A stretch of DNA of 64,000 bases from Ectothiorhodospiraceae bacterium 2226 (GTDB lineage: Bacteria > Pseudomonadota > Gammaproteobacteria > GCA-013348725): positions 2,104,501-2,168,500 of the forward strand of contig CP054689.1 in NCBI GenBank assembly GCA_013348725.1, written 5' to 3'. The translations under genes and the position numbers were made by a program. The notes below the pieces were generated by a model. The model was given only the letters and a program-made list of their open reading frames with translations. It was not told where the DNA came from and ran no database searches. Each line of letters opens with the position of its first letter. Within the stretch, counting starts at the first letter, position 1. This document shows positions 1 to 9,176 of the stretch, piece after piece.

Positions 1-277
1 GACGTGGTGATTCAGTCCCGTGTGGGGGTGGCGCGCACCGTCTCGCCCGAGGTCCGCGCGTGCCGCCGCGGAGGGCCGAGGATGGGTGCAGGACGTGTTG
101 ATCGGATCACTCATGGCGGCAGCCTCAATGTCGCCAAGCCGCGCGGGGTATCCGCCGCCGTTTGCCGCGCATGCCCTACGCGCAACCATAGGTGAGGGTC
201 GCTTCGGGGTCGAGGGATCGCGCGTTTTGCATACAATCTCAACACGCCCGGCGAGGGTGCGGCAGGCGGAGGACGAT

Positions 278-2380
278 ATGAAGAGCGGACCGAAGCACGA
301 ACGCGAGCGGCCGCGCGAGGCCGGTTACCCGCATCACCCCGAACTGGCGCGCGGGCCGCACGACCAGGGCGCGGCCGCGCAGGGCGCGCACGACGAGGCG
401 CACGCGGGTCACGACAAGCACGCCGGCCACAGCGTCGAGATGTTCCGGCGCAAGTTCTGGCTGGCGCTGATCCTCACTATCCCCACCGTGCTGTGGGGTC
501 ATATGCTCCCCGCGCTCACCCCCTACACGCCGCCGCATGTGCCGGGCGCGCATTGGATTGCGCCGGTGTTCGGCACCATCGTGTTCTTCTACGGCGGCTG
601 GGTGTTCCTGCAGGGCGCGGCGCGCGAGTTGCGCGACCGCCTGCCGGGCATGATGACACTGATCGCGCTCGCGATCAGCGTCGCCTTCCTGTTCAGCTTT
701 GCGGTGCTGCTGGGCTTCCCCGGCATGCCGCTGTGGGAGGAACTGGCCACCCTGATCACGGTCATGCTGCTCGGGCACTGGATCGAGATGCGCTCGATCT
801 TCCAGGCCCAGGGGGCGCTCAAGCAGCTCGCCAAGCTGCTGCCGGCGGCGGCGCTACGTCTGGAGGGCGATGAGGTGCGCGAGGTGCCCATCGCGGAACT
901 CGCGGTGGGCGACCGCGTGCTGGTGCGCCCGGGCGCGCGCGTGCCGGCCGACGGCCTGGTGCGCGCGGGGCGCAGCGACGTCAACGAAGCCATGATCACC
1001 GGCGAGTCGCGCCCGCTCAGCAAATCCGAAGGCGACCGCGTGATCGCCGGGACCGTGAACGGCCAGGGTTCGCTGCGCGTGGAGGTGACCGGCACCGGTG
1101 AGTCCACCGCGCTGGCCGGGATCATGCGCCTGGTCGAGCAGGCCCAGCAGAGCCGCTCGCGCGCGCAGGCACTGGCCGATCGCGCGGCGTTCTTTTTAAC
1201 GATCGTCGCGCTCGCGGCGGCCGTGGTGACGGCGGCGGTCTGGCTCGGCCTCGGCGCCGCCCCCGATTTCGCAATCACGCGCGTGGTGACGGTGCTGGTG
1301 ATCGCCTGCCCGCACGCGCTGGGCTTGGCGATTCCGCTGGTGATCGCGATCTCCACCACGCTCGGCGCGCGCAGCGGCCTGCTGGTGCGCGACCGGCGCG
1401 GCCTCGAGGAGGCGCGCCTGCTCGAGGCGGTGGTGTTCGACAAGACCGGCACCCTGACGCTGGGCGAGCACCGCGTGGTGGAGAGCCTGAGCGAGCCGCC
1501 GGGCGGGGAGCGCGAGGCGCTGGCGCTCGCGGCGGCGGCCGAGCGCGACGCCGAGCATCCGGTGGCGCGGGCGCTGGTCGTCTCCGCCGAGGAACAGGGC
1601 GTGACCTTGCCGGGCGTGACGGACTTTGAGGCGATTCCCGGCCACGGCGTGCGCGCCCGGGTGGACGGGGCCGAGTGGCTGGTGGGCGGCCCGAACCTGC
1701 TGCGCCGCGAGGGCCTGGCCTTGCCCGCGCCGCTGCAGACGCTCAGCGAGCGGGCCGCATCGGCGGGCCGCTCGGTGGTGTATCTGCTGGGGGAGGGGCG
1801 CGTGCGCGCCGGTTTTGTGGTCGCGGACGCGGTGCGGCCGGAGTCGCACGAGGCGGTGCGCCGCCTGCACGCGCAGGGCATCGAGGTGGTCATGCTCACC
1901 GGCGACAGCCGTGCGGTGGCCGAGGCCGTTGCGCGCGAGCTCGGCATCGACACCGTCCACGCCGAGGTGCTGCCCGAGGACAAATCCGAGCGCATCCGCG
2001 CCATGCGTGCCGAAGGCAAGCGCGTGGCCATGGTGGGCGACGGCGTGAACGATGCCCCCGCGCTGCTCGGCGCCGACGTCGGCATCGCCATCGGCGCGGG
2101 CACCGACGTCGCGGTGGAGGCGGGCGACGTGGTGCTGGTGCGCAACGACCCGCGCGATGTCGCGCGCATCATCACCCTCAGCCGCGCCAGCTACCGCAAG
2201 ATGATCCAGAACCTGTGGTGGGCCGCCGGCTACAACATCGTCGCCATCCCGCTCGCGGCGGGCGTGCTGGCCGGCTGGGGGCTGTTGCTGCATCCGGCGG
2301 TCGGCGCGGTGCTGATGTCGGCAAGCACCATCATCGTGGCCCTCAACGCGCAGCTGCTGCGCTGGACGCGGGCGCTGTAA
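278..2380 (+). CDS. copB: CopB-type P1B copper/silver-translocating ATPase
   Basis: Integral inner-membrane ATPase expected to export copper (or silver) from the cytoplasm. The start is the ATG at 278, which follows GGAGG; upstream in-frame starts have no ribosome site and add non-homologous sequence. The product is 700 aa. Its N-terminus is His-rich (about residues 16-55) instead of carrying a CxxC heavy-metal domain. The transmembrane metal site is CPH (residues 344-346), not CPC, which is typical of the CopB/P1B-3 subgroup. The phosphorylation motif DKTGTLT starts at 388; TGES, MLTGD and GDGVNDAP are all present. It converges with the copper-radical oxidase gene (5 bp between stops) and is the first of three metal ATPases in the window. 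Metal preference (Cu2+, Cu+ or Ag+) cannot be fixed from sequence. Confidence 0.93.
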   Translation: MKSGPKHERERPREAGYPHHPELARGPHDQGAAAQGAHDEAHAGHDKHAGHSVEMFRRKFWLALILTIPTVLWGHMLPALTPYTPPHVPGAHWIAPVFGTIVFFYGGWVFLQGAARELRDRLPGMMTLIALAISVAFLFSFAVLLGFPGMPLWEELATLITVMLLGHWIEMRSIFQAQGALKQLAKLLPAAALRLEGDEVREVPIAELAVGDRVLVRPGARVPADGLVRAGRSDVNEAMITGESRPLSKSEGDRVIAGTVNGQGSLRVEVTGTGESTALAGIMRLVEQAQQSRSRAQALADRAAFFLTIVALAAAVVTAAVWLGLGAAPDFAITRVVTVLVIACPHALGLAIPLVIAISTTLGARSGLLVRDRRGLEEARLLEAVVFDKTGTLTLGEHRVVESLSEPPGGEREALALAAAAERDAEHPVARALVVSAEEQGVTLPGVTDFEAIPGHGVRARVDGAEWLVGGPNLLRREGLALPAPLQTLSERAASAGRSVVYLLGEGRVRAGFVVADAVRPESHEAVRRLHAQGIEVVMLTGDSRAVAEAVARELGIDTVHAEVLPEDKSERIRAMRAEGKRVAMVGDGVNDAPALLGADVGIAIGAGTDVAVEAGDVVLVRNDPRDVARIITLSRASYRKMIQNLWWAAGYNIVAIPLAAGVLAGWGLLLHPAVGAVLMSASTIIVALNAQLLRWTRAL

Positions 2381-2385
2381 CGCCG

Positions 2386-4545
2386 CTAATGCGGCTGCGG
2401 ACCCTGCATGCCCTCGCCGTGTATCGGCACCTCAAGCTGCGGGAGGTTGGGCGCGCTCGTCGTGATGCGCAGCAGTGCAGCGTGTGTTCCGGGGCCGAGC
2501 GGTGCGAAATGGATTGTCACATCGCGCTCTTCGCCCGCGCGCACCGTGATGGAAAACGCATCCCATGCGAACCCGCCTTCCGGTTCCGAGACGGTAAGCG
2601 TCAGCGTGTCGCGGCCCGAGTTGCGCAGCGTGACCGTGCGAGTGGCGACCTCGCCCACCGGCGTCGCGCCGAAGTTCACGCGCGTAGGGCTGATGTCGAC
2701 GGCCGCCGCAGGCGCATCGAAACGTACGAACGCGCCGTGCGACACGCAGCCCTCGGCGGCGATCAGAAACAGCATGTACGGACCGGGGGGCGCCACCCAG
2801 CCATCGCGCGGCGTGGTGACGGTCAGCGCCTCGGATGTGCGCGAGACGATGGGCAGCATGACGCAGCGCTGGTCCATGTTCAGGGTGTGGGTGACGGAGC
2901 CTGTCCGTAGCAGGGCCACCGACACGACGGAATCCGCGTCGGGGGTCTCGACGGTCACACGCGTCGCGTAGCCAAGGGTGGAAGGCGCTCGGCGGATGCG
3001 CGGGCCGTGCGGCACCGGTGCGTCATGCCGGCAATAGGGGGGCGTGTACAGTTCCAGCGACAAGTCGTTCGCTTCCGAATCGGCATCCGCGGGCCATTCG
3101 TGTCCGGTGCTGCCTGCCTGCAGTACGCGTGCGTCCGGCATCAGCAGGGCAGTGGAATGGTACAGCCGGTCCACCGCCGCCTCGGCCGCGCGACCGAATG
3201 TCTCGTCCGCCGGATCGAACAGCTCCGCCTCGCGCACGCCATTGTGGCTATGGCCCTGGCGCCCGCGCCCGGCACCGCCCGAGACCAGCACTTGGCCGTT
3301 CGGTAGCAAGGTCGCATCGGACATGAAACGCCGGTGGTGCAGACGGGCCGTGGCGCGCCAGCCGCTTTCCTGCGGCCGCTCGCGCACGAACTCGAATACC
3401 TGTGCCACGTCGGTGGCCGGCGAGCCGCTGCTGGGCTTGGCGTCGGTGCTCCCGCCCACCAGCAGGATGCGCACCACGCCCGGTTTGTGCGGATCGTTGC
3501 CATCGGCGTCCAGCGGCAGCACGGCGCACGCTCCGGTCCCGTCATAGGTATGTGTGCCGCGGCTTCCGTCCGAATTCACCGGCACCGTATGGAACGTCTG
3601 CGGCAGCCACCGGTTCCTGTGCAGATCGCGCAGCCGTGTGGTGTCGCGGTAGTGAACGAACAGGTAGCCGCCCGGCAGCACGTGCACGAATGGATAAAGC
3701 CCGACGTCGTCCAGAAAATGCTGCGGCGGGCTCAGGCGGTTGGTGTCCGGGTCGAAGATTTCCTGGGTCTTGTTGACCCGCCCGCTCAGGCGCGGCAGGC
3801 CGGCGAACCACCAGCGGCGCACCCCAGAGACGATCAGCGCCTTGCCATCCGGGAGCGTGGTGCACGTGGGATACCAGCGCCGGTCGTCCATGTCTGCATG
3901 GCGCTGCCAGCCACCGGTGTGGCTGCCGAGGGGTTGCAGGCCCGCAATGTTCAGGACCGGCCCGCTACCGGGACCGTCGCCGATGCCGCCACTTCCCGGG
4001 CCGTCGCCTATGCCGCCGCCCCCGCTTCCGCCGCCGGCATCGCCCCCGCTTCCGCCGCCCGATCCACCGCCGCCCGAGTCACCGCCACCGGTCCCGCCGC
4101 CCGTTCCGCGCCCCGCGTCATCGCCGGGGCCGCCGCCGCCCCCGTCGCCGCGGTCATCCCCCACAACCGGCGGCATGAAGGTGTGCAGGTCCTTGTCCGC
4201 GCCCGAGCGCCCGGGAAAACCGTGGGTGGTGCCGCCGGCGGCAAGTAGGCGACCGTCCGACAGGAAACAGTGGCCGGCGCAAAACAGGTTGCGGCTGAGA
4301 GCGAGTGTGGTGACGCGGCCGGTTTCGGGATGCCACAACCTGCATTTGCCGGCGCTCGCGTTGTTGATGTCCGCTTGATCGCCCGAAAACAGGAGCACGT
4401 CGCCGGTATGCAGCAGCGCCATGTGGATGGGCACGAAGTCCATGAGGAGTACGCGCCCCTGGCTGTCCCTGACCTTGTCCCAGTTCCCCTCGCCCATGGG
4501 TCCCCCCTTCGCGTGGCGCGCGTACAGATGCAGGAGCTTGGTCAC
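2386..4545 (-). CDS. Copper-radical oxidase (galactose/glyoxal oxidase-like) with Gly-rich insert and C-terminal Hydin/SPD-2-like domain
   Basis: A 719-aa kelch-type beta-propeller protein followed by a DUF1929 domain (about 515-617) and an Ig-like SPD-2/Hydin-type domain (about 625-719). All five residues that build the galactose oxidase cofactor can be matched by local motif: Cys89 (LFCAGH), Tyr225 (RWYPT), Tyr462-His463 (LYHST) and His553 (THTLN). This predicts a Tyr-Cys copper-radical enzyme that oxidises primary alcohols or aldehydes to produce H2O2; the substrate is unknown. A low-complexity Gly/Ser/Asp stretch fills about residues 131-196. No signal peptide or membrane anchor is visible at the N-terminus (MTKLLHLYARH), which is odd for this family; Met17 is an alternative start. 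It converges with a CopB-type copper ATPase, so copper supply may explain the location. Confidence 0.82.
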   Translation of the reverse strand: MTKLLHLYARHAKGGPMGEGNWDKVRDSQGRVLLMDFVPIHMALLHTGDVLLFSGDQADINNASAGKCRLWHPETGRVTTLALSRNLFCAGHCFLSDGRLLAAGGTTHGFPGRSGADKDLHTFMPPVVGDDRGDGGGGGPGDDAGRGTGGGTGGGDSGGGGSGGGSGGDAGGGSGGGGIGDGPGSGGIGDGPGSGPVLNIAGLQPLGSHTGGWQRHADMDDRRWYPTCTTLPDGKALIVSGVRRWWFAGLPRLSGRVNKTQEIFDPDTNRLSPPQHFLDDVGLYPFVHVLPGGYLFVHYRDTTRLRDLHRNRWLPQTFHTVPVNSDGSRGTHTYDGTGACAVLPLDADGNDPHKPGVVRILLVGGSTDAKPSSGSPATDVAQVFEFVRERPQESGWRATARLHHRRFMSDATLLPNGQVLVSGGAGRGRQGHSHNGVREAELFDPADETFGRAAEAAVDRLYHSTALLMPDARVLQAGSTGHEWPADADSEANDLSLELYTPPYCRHDAPVPHGPRIRRAPSTLGYATRVTVETPDADSVVSVALLRTGSVTHTLNMDQRCVMLPIVSRTSEALTVTTPRDGWVAPPGPYMLFLIAAEGCVSHGAFVRFDAPAAAVDISPTRVNFGATPVGEVATRTVTLRNSGRDTLTLTVSEPEGGFAWDAFSITVRAGEERDVTIHFAPLGPGTHAALLRITTSAPNLPQLEVPIHGEGMQGPQPH

Positions 4546-4716
4546 GGACTATGGTGCAACGCCAGGCCGCGGCTTCCAACCGATGCAGAAGCTGCCGATG
4601 CGGCGCCTGGTGCAAGTTGGCGCGCATCATCCGCGTCAGCCGTGCGGATGAGGGTTACCGCGTGCGAGTCGCGCGGCGGTGGGCCGGGCTGCGTACACCA
4701 CGTACACTAGCCGGCC

Positions 4717-6213
4717 ATGACGCACGACCGGACGACGAACCCGCAAGCCGCCGCGGCAGAGGAGGTGCGGGCAGCTAAGCGCGCCCCGGCCCGCCGCCGT
4801 TGGCGGCGCTGGTTCGTGGTCGCGGCGCTCGCGCACCTGATCGGTTTCGTGTCCTCGCTGGACGCGCTGATGTCCACCCGTACGCCGCAGGGCGCGGTGG
4901 CCTGGATCGTGTCGCTGAACGCCATGCCCTATGTGGCCGTGCCGGCCTATTGGGTGTTCGGGCGCAGCAAGTTCCAGGGCTACGTCATCGCCCGCCGTGA
5001 CGAGGACTCGGCGCTCGCGCAGGCGCTGTTGCCCAAGACGGACGCGCTGTGGGCACACCGCTTCGAGACCGCCTACCCCGACAAGCACTTCCTGGGCGTC
5101 GAGCGGCTGGCCAAGTGGCCGTTCCTGGCGGGCAACCGCGTCGACCTCCTGGTCGACGGCGAGGCGACCTTCGACAGCCTGTTCGAGGGCATTGCCGCGG
5201 CCGAGCGCTACCTGCTGGTGCAGTCGTACATCGTGCGCGACGACGAGGTGGGGCGCGCCCTGCAGGCGCGGCTGATCGAGCGGGCGCGCGCGGGCGTGCA
5301 GGTGTATTTCCTGTACGACGAGATCGGCAGCTATGCCTTGCCGGCAAGTTACACCCAGGCGCTGCGCGAGGCGGGGGTCAACGTACACTGGTTCCACTCC
5401 ACGCGCGGGCGCGGCAACCGTTTCCAGCTCAACTTCCGCAACCATCGCAAGATCGTGGTGGCCGACGGCGCGCAGGCTTGGGTGGGCGGTTTGAACGTGG
5501 GCGACGAATACCTGGGCAGCGCGGCGCTGCCCTGGCGCGATACCCATCTGCGCATCGAAGGGCCGGCCGCGCTCGCGCTGCAGCAGGTGTTTCTGGAGGA
5601 CTGGCACTGGGCCACGGATGAGATCCTCGATTTGGCGTGGGCGCCGGTGCGCCGTGCCGAGGACGGTGCGCCGGTGCTGATCCTGCCCTCGGGCCCTGCC
5701 GACCGCTTCGAGACCGCCAGCCTGATGATGCAGCAGGTGATTCACGCCGCGCACCAGCGGGTGTGGATCGCCAGCCCCTATTTCGTGCCCGACGAGGGGG
5801 TGCTCGGCATGCTCAAGCTGGCGGCGCTGAGCGGCGTGGACGTGCGCGTGCTGATCCCCGAGCGCCCCGACAACGTGCTCACGTATTACGCAGCCTATGC
5901 CTTCATCGGCCCGCTGCTCGATGCCGGTGTGCAGGTGTACCGCTACCAAGACGGCTTTCTGCACGGCAAGGCCTTCGTGGTGGATGACCTGGGCGCCGGG
6001 GTGGGCACCGTGAACCTCGACAACCGTTCCCTGCGCCTCAACTTCGAGGTCACCGCGCTGGTGCACGATGCGTCCTTCGCGCAGGACGTGGCGGCCATGT
6101 TCGAGGCCGACTTCGCCCGCGCGCGGCGCATGACACCCGTCGACATCGAAGGCCAGGGCTTCTGGCACCGCGTGGCGGCGCGCGCCGCTTACCTCTTCGC
6201 GCCAGTCCTGTGA
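4717..6213 (+). CDS. cls: Cardiolipin synthase (phospholipase D family)
   Basis: Membrane enzyme that condenses phosphatidylglycerol (or PG plus another phospholipid) to cardiolipin. The 498-aa product has two hydrophobic N-terminal segments (about residues 28-75), then two HxKxxxxD/E phospholipase D motifs: one beginning at His243 (NHRKIVVADG) and one at His416 (HGKAFVVDD). Length and architecture match the ClsA type. The ATG at 4717 is chosen because the N-terminal membrane region begins shortly after it; no strong Shine-Dalgarno is visible. It is divergent from the copper-radical oxidase gene with about 170 bp between. It has no evident operon partner, and a 430-bp gap follows. Confidence 0.93.
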   Translation: MTHDRTTNPQAAAAEEVRAAKRAPARRRWRRWFVVAALAHLIGFVSSLDALMSTRTPQGAVAWIVSLNAMPYVAVPAYWVFGRSKFQGYVIARRDEDSALAQALLPKTDALWAHRFETAYPDKHFLGVERLAKWPFLAGNRVDLLVDGEATFDSLFEGIAAAERYLLVQSYIVRDDEVGRALQARLIERARAGVQVYFLYDEIGSYALPASYTQALREAGVNVHWFHSTRGRGNRFQLNFRNHRKIVVADGAQAWVGGLNVGDEYLGSAALPWRDTHLRIEGPAALALQQVFLEDWHWATDEILDLAWAPVRRAEDGAPVLILPSGPADRFETASLMMQQVIHAAHQRVWIASPYFVPDEGVLGMLKLAALSGVDVRVLIPERPDNVLTYYAAYAFIGPLLDAGVQVYRYQDGFLHGKAFVVDDLGAGVGTVNLDNRSLRLNFEVTALVHDASFAQDVAAMFEADFARARRMTPVDIEGQGFWHRVAARAAYLFAPVL

Positions 6214-6645
6214 TTGGGCGTTGAAATGGATTGCCGGCGAGGTTGCACGCCGCGTCCGACGCATGTCCGCCCTCGGTTACGGCGATTGGACACTCGCTGC
6301 GTGATCTGCGTGCGGGAAGTCCTCCGTCCCGCGCTGGCAGACTGTTCTGTATAACGCGCTCAAAGCGCCGCCATGCCATGTGCCGCTTATCTCCAGCCAG
6401 GTTGCTGCGACTGAGGATCGCCCTAGGGCCGGCCGCGCCTACGAGGAGGATCACCCTGTCACGGAACCGCCCTGATCTACTCACGTGTTGTGGCCAAGCT
6501 GTTCGCGCTGCGGAGTTGCGCAAGGTCCAAGTCCGCGCCGCGCGCTAAAGGCATTCCGGCACGATCGAACGGCGGCGCGGTGGCGCAGGGGCGGGTGACC
6601 GACTTTACTGAAGAGATGTAACACCCGCATTGCCCGGAGGCCGTC
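6214..6645. other. Intergenic region without recognisable gene
   Basis: About 430 bp between cls and the first universal stress gene. Short frames exist on both strands, but none has a ribosome site or recognisable product. The last 15 bp supply the CGGAGG ribosome site for the stress gene. No clear promoter or operator was identified. Confidence 0.6.
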
Positions 6646-7527
6646 ATGAACCTCCAGCGCATCTTATGCCCGGTGGATTTCTCACGGGCGTCCGAAGCGG
6701 CGGCGGATTATGCCGCCGCTATCGCGCAGCCCCTCGGCGCCACCGTCGGCTTGGTCCATGCAGTGTACGCCGAGCCGGCTGGATCCTACGGCCAGAACTT
6801 GGATCTTGATGCCCTCTATACCGCGATGCGCGGTGAGGCGCTTTCGCGGATGCAGCGGCTGCAGGTGCGCCTGGGGCCGAGCGGCGTGCCTACCGAGACG
6901 ATCCTGCGCGAGGGCCCGGTGGCGCAGGAGTTGCAGGCGGCGATCGGCGCTTGGCCGGCGGATCTGGTTGTCATGGCGACCCACGGGCGGCGCGGCGTGC
7001 GCCGATGGGTATTGGGTTCCGCCGCGCTGGACCTGCTACAGGGGCTGAGGGTGCCGCTGCTGACCCTGGGTCAAGCGCAAGAGCAGCAAGCGCGCAGCCG
7101 CTTGGCGCACGTGGTCGCGGCGGTGGATTTTCCACTCGCGCCGCAGGCGTCCGTGCTCGAGGCGGCGGCGCGCTTCGCGACGCTGCGTGGCGGTCGCCTC
7201 ACGGTGCTGCACGTAATGCATGAGCTGGGCGTCGGCGCGCGTCGCCCTTACGAAGAGGTGCTGGTTGACGCACTGGCGCAGCGTTTGGCGGCGGCCTTGC
7301 CGGATGAGGTGCAGGGGCGGGTGGAGGTGTCGGTCGAGCCGGGGCGCCTTGGCGAACGCGTGCTCGACTGGGCGGCGCGCGAGAACGTCGATCTGTTGGT
7401 GTTGGGCGCGCGCCCCCGCGAACCCCAGGCTCGCTTGCTGGCGGGTGCGACGGTCGAGCGCCTGCTGTGCGCCGCATCCTGCCCGGTGCTGACCGTGCCC
7501 TGTGGCACGGCGGGAGCATCTCTTTAG
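6646..7527 (+). CDS. Tandem-domain universal stress protein (UspA family)
   Basis: Soluble 293-aa protein with two Usp domains (about 1-142 and 148-290). The first has a canonical nucleotide-binding loop (GRRGVRRWVLGS) after the MATH motif; the second has a less canonical equivalent (LGARPREPQARLLAGAT). Such proteins bind ATP and act in stress survival, but the partner is unknown. The start ATG follows CGGAGG. It heads a run of small genes (Met-rich protein, SHOCT proteins, thioredoxin-like protein) leading into a copper ATPase, so it is probably co-induced with the metal response. A paralogue followed by another Met-rich gene lies at 19024. Confidence 0.92.
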   Translation: MNLQRILCPVDFSRASEAAADYAAAIAQPLGATVGLVHAVYAEPAGSYGQNLDLDALYTAMRGEALSRMQRLQVRLGPSGVPTETILREGPVAQELQAAIGAWPADLVVMATHGRRGVRRWVLGSAALDLLQGLRVPLLTLGQAQEQQARSRLAHVVAAVDFPLAPQASVLEAAARFATLRGGRLTVLHVMHELGVGARRPYEEVLVDALAQRLAAALPDEVQGRVEVSVEPGRLGERVLDWAARENVDLLVLGARPREPQARLLAGATVERLLCAASCPVLTVPCGTAGASL

Positions 7528-7579
7528 TTTGCGGCACCCGCAAGCGTCGGGCGTCGATTCGCAGAAAGGGAGTACTGTC

Positions 7580-8296
7580 ATGATGATGCACAGGATGATG
7601 ACGGCTGGCGTGTTGAGTGTGGCGCTGGCGGCGGCTGCGCCCGCGCTGTTGGCGGATCAACACGGCCATGACCACGCCGAGCCCCAGGCGCCCCAGCAGC
7701 AAGCGCCCCAGCAGCAGGCGCCCGATAGCGCCCCGGGCGGTATGGGCATGATGGGCCCGGGCATGGGGATGATGGGCCACGGCATGGGCATGATGGGCCC
7801 GGGCATGGGGATGATGGGCCACGGCATGGGCATGATGGGCCAGGACGGCATGGGGATGAGGGGCGGTAGGAACCTCGCGGCCATGCTCGAATTGACCCCG
7901 GAGCAGCAGAAGCAGCTGCGCGAGATCCGGCGCGATCTGCATCGGCAGCAGTGGGACCCCTTGGGCAAGCTTATCGAGGCGCGTGAGGATCTGCGCGAGC
8001 TTCATCAGGCCGAGCGCCCGGATCCCGCCGCTATCGGCGAGGCGCACGAGCGGGCGGCGCAGTTGGAGCGGCCGGTGATCGAGGCGCGCGTGCAGGCGCG
8101 CAACGAGATGCATGCCGTGCTCACCGACGAGCAGCGCGAGAAGCTGCGGGAGATGCGGCGAGGCATGGGGGGCATGGAGGGCGTGATGGGTGCCAGAGGG
8201 ATGATGGACCACGGCATGGGTTCCGGCATGGGCATGATGGGCCCCGACATGGGGATGCCCGACCTGGGGGTCCTGTTGGAGGGCGAGGCGCGCTGA
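7580..8296 (+). CDS. Met-rich periplasmic Spy/ZraP-like protein
   Basis: A 238-aa secreted protein. The start is ATG 7580, preceded by AGAAAGGGAG, and gives a clean signal peptide ending near LLADQ (about residue 25). A His/Gln-rich linker leads to a Met/Gly repeat (about 54-95). An alpha-helical Spy/CpxP/ZraP-like core follows (LTPEQQKQLREIRRDL, LTDEQREKLREM), then a second Met-rich tail. The Met clusters and the core suggest periplasmic binding of Cu(I) or a metal-stress chaperone role; this is inference. A 42-bp direct repeat encodes the first Met cluster. A paralogue lies at 19954, also just after a UspA gene. Confidence 0.85.
   Translation: MMMHRMMTAGVLSVALAAAAPALLADQHGHDHAEPQAPQQQAPQQQAPDSAPGGMGMMGPGMGMMGHGMGMMGPGMGMMGHGMGMMGQDGMGMRGGRNLAAMLELTPEQQKQLREIRRDLHRQQWDPLGKLIEAREDLRELHQAERPDPAAIGEAHERAAQLERPVIEARVQARNEMHAVLTDEQREKLREMRRGMGGMEGVMGARGMMDHGMGSGMGMMGPDMGMPDLGVLLEGEAR
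7739..7841 (+). repeat. 42-bp direct repeat inside the Met-rich gene
   Basis: Two near-perfect 42-bp units (7739-7780 and 7781-7822) plus a partial third unit to about 7841. Each unit encodes a 14-residue block built from GMGMM, PGMGMM and GH. The near-identity of the DNA, not only of the protein, suggests recent slippage expansion of the metal-binding segment. Confidence 0.85.
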
Positions 8297-8392
8297 GAGG
8301 CAAGCGCCGGTGCTGCTCCTGCGGGACCGCGCGGCCGGAGTGGCGGCCGCGGGAGTTCGCTTGGCACGCATGGGTTCGACGAGGTGGCGGTG

Positions 8393-8614
8393 ATGATGGG
8401 TTACGACGGTTGGGGCTTCGGCATGCACGCGCTGTGGTGGTTGTTTTGGGTCGTGCTAATCGTGGGGGTGATCTTTGCGCTACTGCAAGGTTCCGGACGC
8501 CGCGAGGCACGGCGCGAAACCCCGTACGAAATTCTGCAGCGGCGGTATGCCGAGGGCGAGATCTCGAAGGATGAGTATGAGGAGCGCAAGCGCACCTTAG
8601 GCCACGACGGCTGA
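8393..8614 (+). CDS. Small membrane protein with SHOCT domain
   Basis: A 73-aa protein with one hydrophobic helix (about residues 9-29, rich in Trp and Val) followed by a C-terminal SHOCT domain (YEILQRRYAEGEISKDEYE). SHOCT is a short oligomerisation domain with no enzymatic activity; here it probably faces the cytoplasm. The start is ATG 8393, 5 nt after GAGGTGG; the GTG codons at 8384 and 8390 are less plausible. It lies between the Met-rich gene and a thioredoxin-like gene in the same direction. A second SHOCT miniprotein follows at 8940. Confidence 0.8.
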   Translation: MMGYDGWGFGMHALWWLFWVVLIVGVIFALLQGSGRREARRETPYEILQRRYAEGEISKDEYEERKRTLGHDG

Positions 8615-8690
8615 GTCGCCGTCTCACGTGAGCTGCACAGGCGCCCTTGACGGCGGCTTTCTGCAACTGGTCTGGCCGTGGAGGATGGAC

Positions 8691-8924
8691 ATGGACGTCA
8701 AAGTGATCGCAACGCGCACATGCACGCACCGGCCCAATCTTGAGCGGGAGCTGCGTGACCTGGATATCGACTACGAGTTGGTCATCGTGGAGGAGCGCCC
8801 GGAGGTCATACAGCAGTATGCCATACGGCACTCGCCCAACCTGGTGCTCGACGATCAGGTCGTGTTTCGGAACCAGCCGAGCGAGGGCGAGTTGCGCAGC
8901 TTCTTCGCGAAGCGCAAGCCATGA
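8691..8924 (+). CDS. Small thioredoxin/glutaredoxin-fold protein
   Basis: A 77-aa protein beginning at ATG 8691, after GTGGAGG. The pattern of a beta strand, Cys near the first helix (TRTCTHRPNL), a LDIDYE strand, and a cis-Pro-like HSPNLVLDD segment suggests a minimal thioredoxin or glutaredoxin fold. Only one Cys is present, in CTHR, so it would be a monothiol protein: a thiol-switch or glutathionylation partner, or a metal-binding protein. It lies between two SHOCT genes and upstream of a copper ATPase. Function is not known. Confidence 0.65.
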   Translation: MDVKVIATRTCTHRPNLERELRDLDIDYELVIVEERPEVIQQYAIRHSPNLVLDDQVVFRNQPSEGELRSFFAKRKP

Positions 8925-8939
8925 AGGGAGGGCTGGTCG

Positions 8940-9176
8940 ATGGGAGGGCGAAATCAGCGGGGAGACGTCGGTGTCGCGATGCTTGTGCTCATGGTGGTGG
9001 TCGCCCTTGCGTGGGCGGGCGGCATGCATCGGGACGGTCATTGGCAGGCAGAGACGTCGGCACAGGAGGCGCCCAAGGCCGCGTTCGAGTTGCTGGACGA
9101 GCGCGATGCGCGCGGCGACATATCGCGCGAGGAGTACCTGCAGAAGCGGGAAGATCTCCTAAGGGAGCGCCAGTGA
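8940..9176 (+). CDS. Second small membrane SHOCT protein
   Basis: A 78-aa protein with a basic N-terminus, one hydrophobic helix (about residues 10-27) and a C-terminal SHOCT motif (RDARGDISREEYLQKRED). It is related in layout to the product at 8393, but the sequences differ enough to be old paralogues. The start ATG overlaps the GGGAGGG context 15 nt after the preceding stop, which implies co-transcription. After its stop the same reading frame stays open for about 60 codons without a good start codon. No specific function can be assigned. Confidence 0.75.
   Translation: MGGRNQRGDVGVAMLVLMVVVALAWAGGMHRDGHWQAETSAQEAPKAAFELLDERDARGDISREEYLQKREDLLRERQ

Noticed and set aside
7739-7841. Possible regulatory satellite DNA
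   Set aside because: The repeat keeps the reading frame of the Met-rich protein and encodes its metal-binding block, so it is coding.
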